A stretch of DNA of 64,000 bases from Isoetes taiwanensis (Eukaryota; Streptophyta; Lycopodiopsida; Isoetales; Isoetaceae): contig JAJEKV010000080.1 in assembly GCA_021234155.1 (NCBI GenBank), forward strand, positions 602,182-666,181, written 5' to 3'. The notes under the pieces are model-generated. The model did no database searches. It had not been told where the DNA came from and saw nothing but the letters and a program-made list of their open reading frames with translations. Numbering within the stretch: position 1 is the first letter of the stretch; every line of letters starts with the position of its first letter. This document shows, in pieces, positions 11,548 to 22,325 of the stretch. Both the position numbers and the translations under genes were made by a program.

Positions 11548-11808
11548 AAGCGCGAGAAGCGGAAGCGGAGAAAGCACGCTGGCAAAGCCCGGACGACTTT
11601 TTCGATTCCGCAGCTTTTCTACGAACAATGATTTTGATTGTCAGAGGTGTAAGTATTCGCGCCCATTGTTACTAATTGAATTGTACAGGCCAATTTGCTC
11701 CTCGATTGCACTTCGATTCCGGCATTTTACAAATTGAATCATCCTCTTCAAGGCTTTGTTCACCTCTTTGTTTCTTGCTACTTTTTTTAAACTATCTTCT
11801 TTTCTCAT

Positions 11809-14266
11809 GGCTGGTGAAGGAATCATCCCACAAAGAAAAGCTGAAATGGCTTGCGGAAAATGTTACTACGGATGACCTGAACAAAGGTTTGGTCCGAGCC
11901 AATGGTTTCAGGCAAAATCAAAATCTACTTTGTTCGCCCTTATTTGAAGCAGAAATTGGATGGCTTGATCGATTTCTTGTATGGAGATGGAGGTGTCCCG
12001 AATAATGAATTGAGGAAGCTAGTAGCATTATCATTTGCATGGGAAAACTGTAGTCGGGCAGAGCATAACCCTGAGGCTCATAGGGTTGATTGGGATGCTT
12101 ACAAGAAACAGGTTAATGTTTGGTCCAGGAGAAAAAGGGATGACATTGATGTTAAAAAAGAAGATGTTAAAAGGATCAAAAATACAGTTCCTTCATGTCA
12201 AAGTACACCTGTAGCTTCAGGCAGATCAACACCTCAACTTGAATTTAAGGGGAAAGCAGGTCAGTCTTCTGAGTTTTCTGTTTCCAATTTAAGTTTCAAC
12301 ATTTCTTTGATTGAAGAGGAGGTTAGTAAGTTGGAAACAGATTTAGACAACTGTACAACTGATCTGGTAAAAATAATTAGTACCATTGAGGTAGATAAGA
12401 ACTCTTTAGCAAGGGAAGAGAGGATGATTGAGCTTGGAAGGAACGAGATAGCAAGAATGGAGAATGAGTTGTCTGCCATTAGGGATTTTTTGAGATCATA
12501 AAAGGGCCTTCTAAGAACTGCTGACTAAGCTATATGAACTACCAATCAGAAAATAGAACTGGTAATCCAATCAGCAAAACAGTTATAACTAACTCACTGG
12601 ATCACATTTTCTAGCATAAGTGTTGATAGAAAAGTCCAAATGAGCTTTTGTTTGGTGCAATAGATAGCTCTCATTGAGATCTTTCCAACCTTGGGTGGTT
12701 TGCATATCTTTTAGCCCCGTAGGATAGTAAAAAATGGTAAAAACCATATTTTTTGGAGTTTTGACAATTATAAGTGGTTACAATATGTGCAAAGCACCTA
12801 AGTTGGAAAGATTTCAATGAGATCTATCTATTGCACTAAACGAGAGATCATTTGGACTTTTCTATCAACAGTTATGCTAGAAAATGTGATCCAGTGAGTT
12901 AGTTATAACAGTTTTGCTGACTGGACCCGTCAGGCTCTAATTTCTGATTGGTAGTTCATTTATCTTCATTTGGCTTAGTTGGCATGTTTTGAAGGCCCTT
13001 TTTTAATCTCAAAAAAGCCCTAATATTTGAATGCCAAAGCAGACAAGAATGATGGAGACCTGAAGCAGATTGAAGAGTTAAAGGCAAAAATAAGTGGTGA
13101 AATATATTTTTGCTCTAAACTGGAGGCTTGCCTTCCAAAGGTTAGTGTTGAAGCATTACAGGAGAAGGAAAAGAAGGAAAGATTAAAAACTTCACTGGAA
13201 TTCAGATTACAGGAAAGCAGGAAATATTTAGAAGCTGGTAGACAATTGATGGACTCAGATATATCAAAAATGTCTATCATAACTATGAAAAGCAGGTTGC
13301 CTGGTTTCATGGAAGATGCATGTGCTGCATGTGGATTGGTCTTCAATCCAAAATATAAATTGAGTATGGCATTACCATGTGAACATGTCTATCACTTGGC
13401 ATGCTGCATGCTTTTGTATGAAAAGAAGACATGCTTCAGGTGCTTGAAGGAAGTTCCCAGGGAAGTTTTTGTGGAACTTGGTCTAGAGGTTGCAGGTGAA
13501 GAAGACTTGCAGATTCAGGCAGGCAGTGCATTTGAGGTAGGCACTAGTAGTGCATTTGCTTCACCTGATAAGTTTTCCAGTCTTGTTACACCTGTGGCTT
13601 CACCTGCTTTATTATTTAATAAAGCACCTGTGGCACCTGTTGCTTCACCTGCTTCTGAGTCACCAAAAAATGTTGTATCTACTGCATCAGCTCAAGTGTC
13701 ACCAAGTCCAGTAAGGAAAGCTGTAGAAGCTTTGCAGAAGGTAAGACTTTGATATTTCTTATTTGTGTTTTAACTAACTTAATCTCATTTAAATTGATTT
13801 GTGTTCTAAGCAGCAAAGTTCTGTAATTCAGCTTAGTAAGGGGCCAGCAAAAAAAAGGATAAAACGTTCACGTGTTGTTGAGAGCAGTTCAGAAGAATAT
13901 TATGAACAACCTGTGCAAAAGGTTCCTGCAATTGGCATAAAGACCAGGTTGAGGAGTGCAACTGCAGGAGAAAGTTCTACTGCTGCGCCTGTAGATGTTC
14001 ACGTAAGCAGTGATGAAGAACAAGCAAATGAAGATGATGTTGCTGCTGCAGTTGCTGAAGATGCTGTTGAGAAAGATAAGGATAAGGGTGAAGCAGCAGT
14101 TGAAATGGAGGTAGCAACAACAAAGAACAAAAAGAAGATTGGGAGACCCTCAAAGAAGCTGCCACCTCAAGCACCAAAGCAAATAGGTGATCAAGTTGAT
14201 ATTATTTTGAAAATGTTAAATGGTAGTTCAGGTTCTGTTTCTCAGTATATCAAGTCATTGAGTTAG
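11809..14266 (+). pseudogene. Element B accessory gene: coiled coil, RING-H2 finger and basic AT-hook-like tail
   Basis: The gene starts about 11809 (MAGEGIIP). After a frame change, 11902-12501 encodes the conserved NNELRKL...FAWEN block shared with element A and a long Glu/Lys coiled coil. A fold-back insertion (12476-13026) then interrupts it. 13030-13740 continues the coil and carries a canonical RING-H2 finger: CX2C (CAAC), 15 residues, CEHVYHLAC, 9 residues, CFRC (about 13321-13443). A GT-AG intron (13741-13811) joins to a last exon (13812-14266) with KKRIKRSR, acidic Ser/Glu patches and GRPSKKLP, an AT-hook-like motif. RING-H2 proteins are usually ubiquitin ligases; a nuclear ligase-like helper of transposition is inference. 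Apart from the early frameshift and the insertion, the exons are open. Confidence 0.7.
12476..13026. mobile_element. Fold-back (long inverted repeat) element inside the accessory gene
   Basis: The ends ATTAGGGATTTTTTGAGATC (12476) and the complementary CTCAAAAAAGCCCTAAT (to 13026) start arms of about 200 bp. Paired words include AAAGGGCCTTC, CTACCAATCAGAAA, GATCACATTTTCTAGCATAA, AGAAAAGTCCAAATGA and CAATGAGATC. The centre is about 12690-12780. It splits the coiled coil of the host gene. I could not define a target duplication with certainty. Confidence 0.85.
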
Positions 14267-14460
14267 TTTCAGAACATAACATATTGTGGTGTATGTGAAA
14301 TACTGTTTTACTTGTTTTATGTTGTTTGAGAACATTGTTTGAATGTAATTTGGTTTTCTTTAATTAATCACTGTAACCTTTAATTCTGTTTTCTGTTTTA
14401 ATATTGTAATTTCTGTAATTCTTTAATTGTTGTCATGTTGATGTTTAAGATTCTTTTCTT

Positions 14461-15360
14461 ATGAATGTTGCAGAGGATTTAGAAAAGAAAAAACTTGTCA
14501 TCTTAGACATTAATGGAGTTTTGGTCAACACCTTCCAAAAAGGAGCAAGATTAAAAATTCCACCAGGGCTCAAGAAGCATTACACAGCAGGAAAAGTGGT
14601 TATTTGCAGACCTTTTTTACAAGAGTTCTTGGATTGGAGTTTTGAAAGATTTGAAGTTGGGATTTGGTCTAGCATGATGAAGCACAACATCATACAAATC
14701 CTTAACAGTATTCTGCCAGCACACTACATTGCTAAATTCAAATTCATTTGGGGTCAGAATGAATGTGAGGTGCTGCCTTCCATGTTTCCAGGAAGTGCAA
14801 CCAAACCAGTATTTATGAAGCCAATTGTCAAAGTTTACACAGCTTTTAATGATGTACAGGATGTTGTGCTTGTGGATGACTCTTTGTACAAGACTTTCTT
14901 GTCCCCACCAGACACATGCTTAATAGTTGAGAGCTTTGACAATGAGGAAAATGATAAGGTATTCAACTTTATAAAGGCATGTTTGCACACTTGGCTTCAT
15001 TCAAAGAATCCTCAAAAGTGGTTGCACCAGCAGCTTCATGTTCATGTGGTCAAGGAAGTAGACATCAACATACTCAATCTTACTGTTGACCACTTGAAAG
15101 AACTTGCAAGATGGAGAGTAGCAATTGAGGGAAGCATGCAATTGGTGAAAGCTATTGTTGGTGTTGAAAAATTGGATGAACATGCAAAAGAAGACCTAAC
15201 ACAGATTCTCCATACTGATACTGAACACATTGAAGCTACTGATCAGACCGCCATTGCAGATACCGATAAACAGGAGGAAACTGCAAGAGAAGAAATAACA
15301 CAAGATCAGACCCACATTGAAGATGCTGACTTTGAGAACATTGAAGATACTGGACTTTAA
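14461..15360 (+). CDS. FCP1/NIF-like HAD phosphatase domain protein carried by element B
   Basis: An open frame of 299 residues. The HAD motif I reads LDINGVL at 15-21, with Asp16 but Asn18 in place of the usual second Asp. The FCP1-homology block RPFLQEFLDWSFERFEVGIWSS spans about 50-71 and contains the motif II Ser. The motif IV acidic pair is VLVDDS at 136-141. This order is typical of the plant NIF/FCP1-like family of protein phosphatases; I recall plant members that also use DLNG, so the Asn may be family-typical and not a loss. The C-terminal tail is acidic with repeats of HIE.. and EDT. ATG14461 is chosen, but GTTGCAG just after it could be a splice acceptor, leaving an upstream start. 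It follows the accessory gene on the same strand by 195 bp. Its intactness amid decayed genes suggests recent capture or selection. Confidence 0.75.
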   Translation: MNVAEDLEKKKLVILDINGVLVNTFQKGARLKIPPGLKKHYTAGKVVICRPFLQEFLDWSFERFEVGIWSSMMKHNIIQILNSILPAHYIAKFKFIWGQNECEVLPSMFPGSATKPVFMKPIVKVYTAFNDVQDVVLVDDSLYKTFLSPPDTCLIVESFDNEENDKVFNFIKACLHTWLHSKNPQKWLHQQLHVHVVKEVDINILNLTVDHLKELARWRVAIEGSMQLVKAIVGVEKLDEHAKEDLTQILHTDTEHIEATDQTAIADTDKQEETAREEITQDQTHIEDADFENIEDTGL

Positions 15361-15430
15361 GAACTTCATGTAACTTAAGATGTAACTTAAGTTATAACAG
15401 CTGTTTTTTTGTGAATACTGGATATGAATA

Positions 15431-15630
15431 TGTAGCATAATAACAGGGGGTTTTCTTTGTGTTTTTGTACGCTTTTCACAAAGGTTTTCTTAAGATTTCA
15501 TGGTGTATTCGAATGGATGTACTAATGCGTACATCTAGAGTGCACCATTTCTTAGTCGTTGATTTAGCTTTTTTTTTTCAATGGTCCAACATCCAAGGGC
15601 TCACAACAAAAGCCCTCTTTTTATTTTAGG
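15431..15630. repeat. Second copy of the TGTAGCATAATAACAGGGGG repeat
   Basis: Matches 6101-6300 of element A with small changes, up to GCTCACAACAAAAGCCC. It lies just after the phosphatase stop codon. This copy has only one unit of the downstream tandem block. Confidence 0.75.
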
Positions 15631-18150
15631 AGCTGAACATGCAAGCCTTGTGGATAGCATTTTAGGGCACGTAAATGTATGGCTTGCAAATCTGAACAAA
15701 TGGGATTAGCAAGATAAGATTACAGTCGCGGAATATGCTAATCCGACAGAATGGAGAAGGTCTCTAGGTTTAGAATGGAGAAGGTCTCTAGGTTTTGTTA
15801 GGCTGAGCTATGCTTCTATTTGCTTGTGCTACCGGACCGTGGATAAATCAACTTCTAGAACTGGTCTCTATAGCTAGCGTTCTCTATGTTCTAAAAGATA
15901 TTGCAGGGCAGTTCCAGAGGAGAGCAGAGGCTTTCCGGTTTTGTGCGGCTACAAGCTACAGATAATTCATGGGAGCTGGTTCATCGGTGCTTGGTTCCTC
16001 GGTGGAGCCCGTGGTTTTAGGCCTCCGGTTTTTTTTCTTAGATGGTAGGTTCTTGGGGTTCGTGCAAAGCGTGATCGCTGGTTTTATGTTAGCATCATTT
16101 TTTTCTTCGCCGCTTGAGATTAAAGCTCAAGTTTGCCGGAAAAAAAGGCTTACATTGGTTGCATGTTTTGTGGAAGTAAAATCCGCTTTATTCGCAAGAA
16201 ATGAAAGAAGCTCTGGGTAAATGACATTTGAAGCATGGGAACGAAATTGGAAGCATGTATTCAGCAGGTCCTATGCCTCGTTGTGTTGGCACAGAGCCTT
16301 ACAGAGCAAACCGTGGAGACATTTGCAGGTAGAAAGCGTGGAATGTAGGCAATGCTTCCTCCTCCGCTCCGCAAAGCTTCAAATACTTTATTAACAAAGG
16401 GTTCGGTTCGCCCTTCAAAAGATACCGCGTTTATGGTAGATGTGAGGGTAAAAAGGGAAGAAATTTGCATTCACGCTTTGCAAAACCATCACTCGCATGC
16501 ACCCTTTGGTTTCCTGGTGCTAAGGCGTCACAATGGCTTGATAGAACCTTCATTGGCGACTATTGCCCCCCTTGCTCTTGGTAAGCTGCTTGAATATTTG
16601 CAATTTTTTGTCGATTCTTTAGATCGAATCTTGCAAAGACGACAGAAATCATCTAGCCCTACAATGAAGTGTTTAATATTGAAAGATTTAGAGAATGGGG
16701 TCATCCATCGAGATGGGCTATGCTTCTTGTTCTTGGTGCCTTGTCTCAGGAGACTTTTCACCGTGTAAATGGTAGGATCTGGGGAAAGTTGTGTTACCTT
16801 CCAATTATTCTTATTGAAGTTTCGCCGATAACATTTTTTTATCTACAGTAAAACTAGCATGGCTGCCTATAACTTCTTTTGTTCCATTTTCCAGTTTGCA
16901 TTAATAACAAGGGCATCCGAGAGTTTGCATGCAGGCAGCAAGGCTGTCTTGTTGCAAGCTAAGAGTTTTGCAGACCCGCACTTTGCGTGTTCGTGGTTCG
17001 GGTTCAAAGTTCAAAGGTGTTCGTGAATTCTTGAATGGTCGAGAAGAATACAATCCATATCTTGAATTATCTTAATGTTTCTCCCATCATTCGAGGAAGA
17101 GCACTAAAAACAAATGCATGAAAGATTATCGGCTGCAACTGGCCACTCGAGATGTTTAAATAGTTTGAGTGCTGCTATTCCATCCTCCATATTGTTGACA
17201 CGCAAAGGTACGATACAGGAAGGAGTCATCTAGAAAACGTCTGACAGATACAATTATGCTGGAACGATATTGGTTTTGTAAGATTCATAACTGGTTATGT
17301 GTCCTTTTTTGGCACTACTGCACTAACATGGGCTAGAAAACCTCTGTCAGTCTTAGTCCAACAGAAGCAAAGCTTAACTCTACAACTGTGCATCTCTGCA
17401 TTGTAGTCTTTGAATGTCCTGCTTGTTATAAGTCTTTCTTTCATTTTGGGGATGTAATAGGCCGCTATTCTTGAATTTGGAGCCATAACACATGGTATAA
17501 GTTCGGAAAGGAGAATCTTTGTTATGGATTACTTCAGGTATATTCTTGAAGAAGCCAATAGATTTAAGAAAGATGGTTGCATATGCATGCACTGTGTGAA
17601 TCATTTGCGTAATGCAGTATCATATCCTTAGTACCATATCCTTAGTATCATATCTTTGTGAGTGCTGGTTTCAGCTGGTCTTGGAATACAAGGCTCTCCG
17701 CACTTTGTTTTTGGCAGTGAATACATCGAGCGACATTCCGAAGATATCAAATATGTAGCATATTCTGCCAAATCATCAGTTAAAGTGTTCTTTGATACTT
17801 GAATGAACCATTCACAAATGTTCAATCGATTGGAAACATATCGAGGTAATGAAAAAAGATTATATTGTGCGCAAGAGTTATTATCTAGATATTGAACCAT
17901 TCAATATTCTTGTAACATATGCTATGCTTGAAACAGATGCTTGAAGTCTTTATTTTCCGCTTGAAGTCTTTATTTTTCTGTTTGCCTTCAAATCTTTTGA
18001 TAACATAAATTATTAATAATCTCCAACAACTCTAATTATACTTCCCCCTTAATAATAGAACTCATATTTTTAGTTCTATTCACGTTTATGGATTTTTAGC
18101 TTAAATTGCTTATATTCGCAACATCAACTCACTCAAGTGTCATGTAACGT
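15631..18150. other. 2.5 kb of element B without recognisable genes
   Basis: Both strands carry short ORFs only. 16352-16768 (+) is the longest, 138 codons, with no motif I recognise. A 22-bp direct repeat (GAATGGAGAAGGTCTCTAGG) occurs at 15752 and 15774, and CATATCCTTAGTA recurs at about 17622-17645. It may hold captured or decayed sequence, but I cannot support a gene. Confidence 0.4.
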
Positions 18151-18159
18151 TGTTTGTTT

Positions 18160-18600
18160 TTGGCCCCGAAGGGGCAAAAAAATTTTTTAACCTATAACAC
18201 AAACCATTACATTACACGCATTAAAATTAAATTCCCCCTTAAACCCCCTTTTGTTTGGGTGCATATTCACACGGGGGGTGACATAGGGCAGCGAGAGCCC
18301 TTATAATTATGTTTTGCATGTATAAAATCAACACCATATAGTATATTGCTTGAAATCTTATAGTATTTTGCAAATCTTGTTATACAGTATAACAAATTCT
18401 GTACATCCATACCCCACAAACGAGGAACTTTGTGTACGGTGTAGATTAAGGAATAAGGGGTGAATATGCCTATCCAACAGCTCTCGTTGTTCTGGAGTCA
18501 CCCCCGCGGTGAATATGCACCCAAACAAAAGGGGGTTTAAGGGGAATTTAATTTTAATGCGTGTAATGTAATGGTTTGTACTTTTGTAACAGAAACGGAT
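18160..18600. repeat. Inverted-repeat module in element B
   Basis: 18204-18290 (CCATTACATTACACGCATTA ... GGGTGCATATTCAC) is matched in inverted form by 18497-18585, nearly perfectly over about 85 bp, around a spacer of about 200 bp. One arm also occurs in element A at 7316-7370. It resembles a small palindromic insertion or MITE. Confidence 0.8.
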
Positions 18601-18960
18601 ATTAATGTAAATCCAATGTTTCAGGCATTTACCTACACTTGTGTACACTTGTAAACTTTCAATCTGTTTTCCATGTCCATCAAGTCTGTTTTCCAGAAGT
18701 TCATCAAGTCTGTAATAGTTAACTGAAAACATAAAGCATGTAAGCGCATTAAAGCATAAGTATGAAAAGCAGACCCATCTGAGCTTTTCTTTTAAAGCTG
18801 TGAGGACAAGGAACATTTGTGCAGCAAAGAATTTGTTAGTTTTCATTGATAACGAATTATAAAGAATATAAGAAAGAATATGGCAGGAAAGAGCCAGTGT
18901 ACATCTAAAAACTCAACTTCTGCTTCTTCGAAGCAAAAGCAGAAAAAACGGGCAGCAGAA

Positions 18961-21900
18961 TTAGCACTCTACTGGAAGGGATGCCATAACTTTTTGGCAT
19001 GTCTCTTCACTCATCTTGAAAATGTTGTTACCAAGATTCTCCATATCAAACTTCACCTGTCTGACAAGGTGGCTATACAAACTAGCAACCTGGTTTTTGT
19101 CCAATAGCAACTCAAATTGGAGTGCATCATTTTGCTTGTAGTAATGGCCAGAAACTATAACTTCTCCTACACCAAATGCAGTACCCCAAGCATCTTCATA
19201 TGCATCTAACAATGTGTGTTTAGTCTCTGTACACCTAAGAACATAAAAGTCAACTCCCTCTTCATCTTCTGGATGTGCATTTACAGCAAAGTTATCTCCA
19301 ACTTCTAGAAGAGAACTAAGGTAATCTACTTCTTCATCTTCTTCTTCTTCATCTTCTTCTTCTTCCTCCTGACTAATTGCTGTGGATGTTTCTTCAGCAA
19401 CCTTTGGTTTCAGTTCTGCTGTGAGCCATGCTCCCAAACGTGCTTTGTTCGTGCAGTAATCCCTTTTACCATGAAAGCAATAGGAACAATAGCAAGAGAG
19501 GCATCTGTAAGCAACTTTTGCAGGGTTCTTTTTGTCACATGGTTACGATGCAATGAAGTTTAGAGCTCCCACATAGTGTTTTCCACTCCTTCCTTTCAGA
19601 TTTGTCTACATTTTGGGGATCAATATGCCAAAAGAACCTGCAATATAAAACAGATTCATGCAACTTCAAATCTAAGAAAAATATAAGAAAAAAAAAGAAT
19701 TTACCTTCTTATATGAGGGTCTGGTGGATTGTTCATCATGTACCAGTTCATGAAATCGACAATGTCTTTGGCACGCTCCAATTTCCAGGACTCATACTTC
19801 AATTGCTCTCTTGCCAAAACCCTTTTCAATATTGCACCTTGTCCATCATGTTCTCCTTTGCCATGAGAACTGGCAAAGAAATTCCACTCATACTCAATTC
19901 CTCCACTACACACATAGTTCCTTCCTAAATACCGGAAAGGCCTTGCTCCTTTAAACCGGGATGTGCAACCATCACTCCAAAAATATGTTTCTTGTACTCA
20001 ATGTTCTCAGGCTCTAAGCCGGTCAAGATGTACTTTCAAGCAATGTTGTACAAACTCGGCTATGCTCCCCTGTCATCCTGAAATATAAAATTGCACTTCC
20101 TTTATAATTCTCCTCGATTGGTCTTTGATGATCTCTCGACTTGTCTTCTTCTTTCTTTTCAGCTTATCCCGCTCTGCTTCTCTTTGCTCTGCCTCTTTAA
20201 CTTCCATCTCCTCTATCTCGGCTTGGGTTGCATGTCTATATGTGATATGAACCGTAATTGAGGCCTGGTCCGTGCGATTGGCAAGATTGTGCCTCCCTCT
20301 GAATTTTAAACTGTAATTTTCAGCAAAGTCAATTACGAGAGACAATTGCATCTTCGGGAAAGGTATCCAAACACGCCCTGAATTGCTTTGCCTCGCTTGA
20401 TGCCACATAATTGTGTGTGACAAATTGTACCATTGTCTTGTTGGCATGCTTCATGAACTCGCGAGACTCTCGTTCTTGTATGCAAGTCTTGTTACTTTGG
20501 CTGGTTTCCTCCCTCCCATTTTTCTTGGTAGTCTCCTTCATGTATCCAACTTCTTGCTGATTTCGGACCATGAACATTTCGTGGGTTTTGGGTTTGTTTA
20601 AAAAAAGAATGTTAAACGAGCACAATTTAATTAAACCAAGCGAATACCTTTTTCAAACTGTTTCCACTCCACTTTGTAATCGGTTTCTATCTTCTCCTTA
20701 GGACAAAAAGCAAACTGTTTATAACACCACAATTAAAGTTCTTGAAAGCAAATAATATCTTTCATAACATTGAAGAGACAAACTTAAGAGTACCTTTTCA
20801 GCCCCACAATCTTTGCATGCCAAGCTGCGGACATTGATGTTTGTGCCATTCTTCATCTTCTTCTTTAGGGCGGACCATTTGCCTCCAAAAATCACTAGTG
20901 GATTTATAAACATGGTTCTTGGCACTACGTGGTTACCATCACCACAAACAAACACAATTACAATTGCATTCTTTGTGCACCCCATTTGGATCTTTCCGAT
21001 TTTGTTGAGTGCTTGCATCACATACTCAAAGTGCATGTGATATTATAAAGAACAGGTCTCTCTTTCTTTTAAGCGCCACAAAAGATGGCTTCAACAATTC
21101 AAATGTCTTGTTTGTGAAATCTTCATTTCATTGAATTCCTTTTGAATGCCATGTAAAATCGCAACTATAAACAAAGCGAAATACTGAGTTCCAAAAAAAA
21201 AATTAAAAGCAACAATATAGTAAAAAGCGAGAACAAGCGGTAAAACATATAAAAGCATAATAATTACGAGAAATTTCAAGCAGTTGTATTGGATGATCAA
21301 TTTTTTCACCATCTTTTGTAACAAACTTTCTCACATGCTTCTGTATGATGGTGAGACTCTTGTGTTTTCTCGTCCCGAACTTGTAAGCGTAATTCTTAAC
21401 CTCATCGATTATTGCATCTCGATCTCTTTTTCCTTGAAAACATTGACCACGGACCACATTCTTGTTACGCCATTACTCTTCTTAAGTTCTTTGCCGCAAC
21501 AATGATTTTCTTGATACATGAAGGAGGCGTGCAAGCGCAGGTGGTTGGTTTTGTTTTCTTTGTTGAAGATACCATTTGCAATGTGGACTTTCTTGCTTGC
21601 ATTATATCAAATCTTCCTTAGTTTCTTTTTGCTGATTGAGTGTCTCTTGAACATTTCTAATTACATTCTTCATGACCTTGCTTTGATCATGATCAACAAA
21701 ATCCACCTCCAAATTGGCAATTTCTTCTTCACTCTCTTCACAAATCAGGCACCACCGGTGCCTTATCCCCTTCTTTCAAAGGCTTTGTGATATTATTGAA
21801 ATAATCGTCGAAATTCTTGGACAATTCTTGAAGCCTTCTCGCACTCAAGCATTTGTCAACTTGAGGTTGGATATTTTCTTTCTCCCTCTCCCTATCTCTT

Positions 21901-21999
21901 TTCCTCTGTCTAGATTGCCTTCTTTCTCGGCTTGAATTTCCCGGAAAATTTGAAGTCGCTTTTCTTCATCTAAATCGATCTTTGATTCATCCATTTATA
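18961..21999 (-). pseudogene. Element B transposase (DDE-like), decayed
   Basis: Probably begins at about 21999 (MDESKIDLDEEKRLQIFREI), near the right end of the element. Downstream parts: RDAIIDEVKNYAYKFGTRKH (about 21400); KFFNEMKISQT and LLKPSFVALK (about 21120-21080); a Cys pair (LACKDCGAEK, about 20830-20800); DTFPEDAIVS and VIDFAENYSLKF (Asp near 20330); FWSDGCTSRFKG (Asp at 19971-19973); FFASSHGKGEHDGQGAILKR (about 19880-19815), not split by an intron here; a Cys-rich run (CLSCYCSYC, about 19490); an acidic low-complexity stretch (about 19370-19330); and the C-terminal GDNFAVNAHPEDEEGVDFYV domain ending at 18961. A one-base insertion next to VIDFAENY and other frame changes disable it. 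Confidence 0.78.
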
Positions 22000-22292
22000 A
22001 TCGCGTGTTGTGCATAGAATTGTGTTGTACAGAGAAACCCGTCTGCACAAAGAAAATTGCGTTGAGGGGTACAACACGGATCATGCTTCCGCCATTGCCA
22101 AATCTATTCCTCTCCATGCCATCTCACAACAACCCCGCCAAATTGATTACTGTCATCGAATTTGATTTTGCGGGTAGCCATGTCATCGATCAGGAAGCAA
22201 TTTGCTAAAAACGGATCATCAGCGTTCTAAGCTCTCCAAGCACCTCAAGCACTGACGGACCAAACCTAAAAGGCCAGCGTCCGGACGGGTGC

Positions 22293-22325
22293 TTTTGTAC
22301 CCCAATATCTAACTTAGACCCATTG
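22293..22325. repeat. Right terminal inverted repeat and target duplication of element B
   Basis: 22293-22321 is the perfect inverted match of 11519-11547. ATTG at 22322-22325 repeats 11515-11518, after which gag codons resume. Confidence 0.96.

Larger units (their letters stand above)
11519..22321 (-). mobile_element. Element B: 10.8-kb DNA transposon nested in Copia-1 gag
   Basis: Perfect 29-bp terminal inverted repeats and a 4-bp target duplication (ATTG) define the ends to the base. The inverted Copia fragment at 27330-27350 shows the same gag codons uninterrupted (GAAGCAATTGAAGAAAATCC), an empty-site proof. Both elements A and B start GGGT, have 4-bp AT-rich duplications, and carry the same transposase and accessory gene, so they form one family. 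Strand is given by the transposase. B additionally carries an FCP1-like phosphatase gene, a 550-bp fold-back insertion and an inverted-repeat module. The transposase is broken, so this copy is probably non-autonomous now. Confidence 0.95.

Noticed and set aside
16352-16768. 138-codon ORF in element B
   Set aside because: No motif on inspection and an opposing ORF of similar size covers it; not enough to call a gene.
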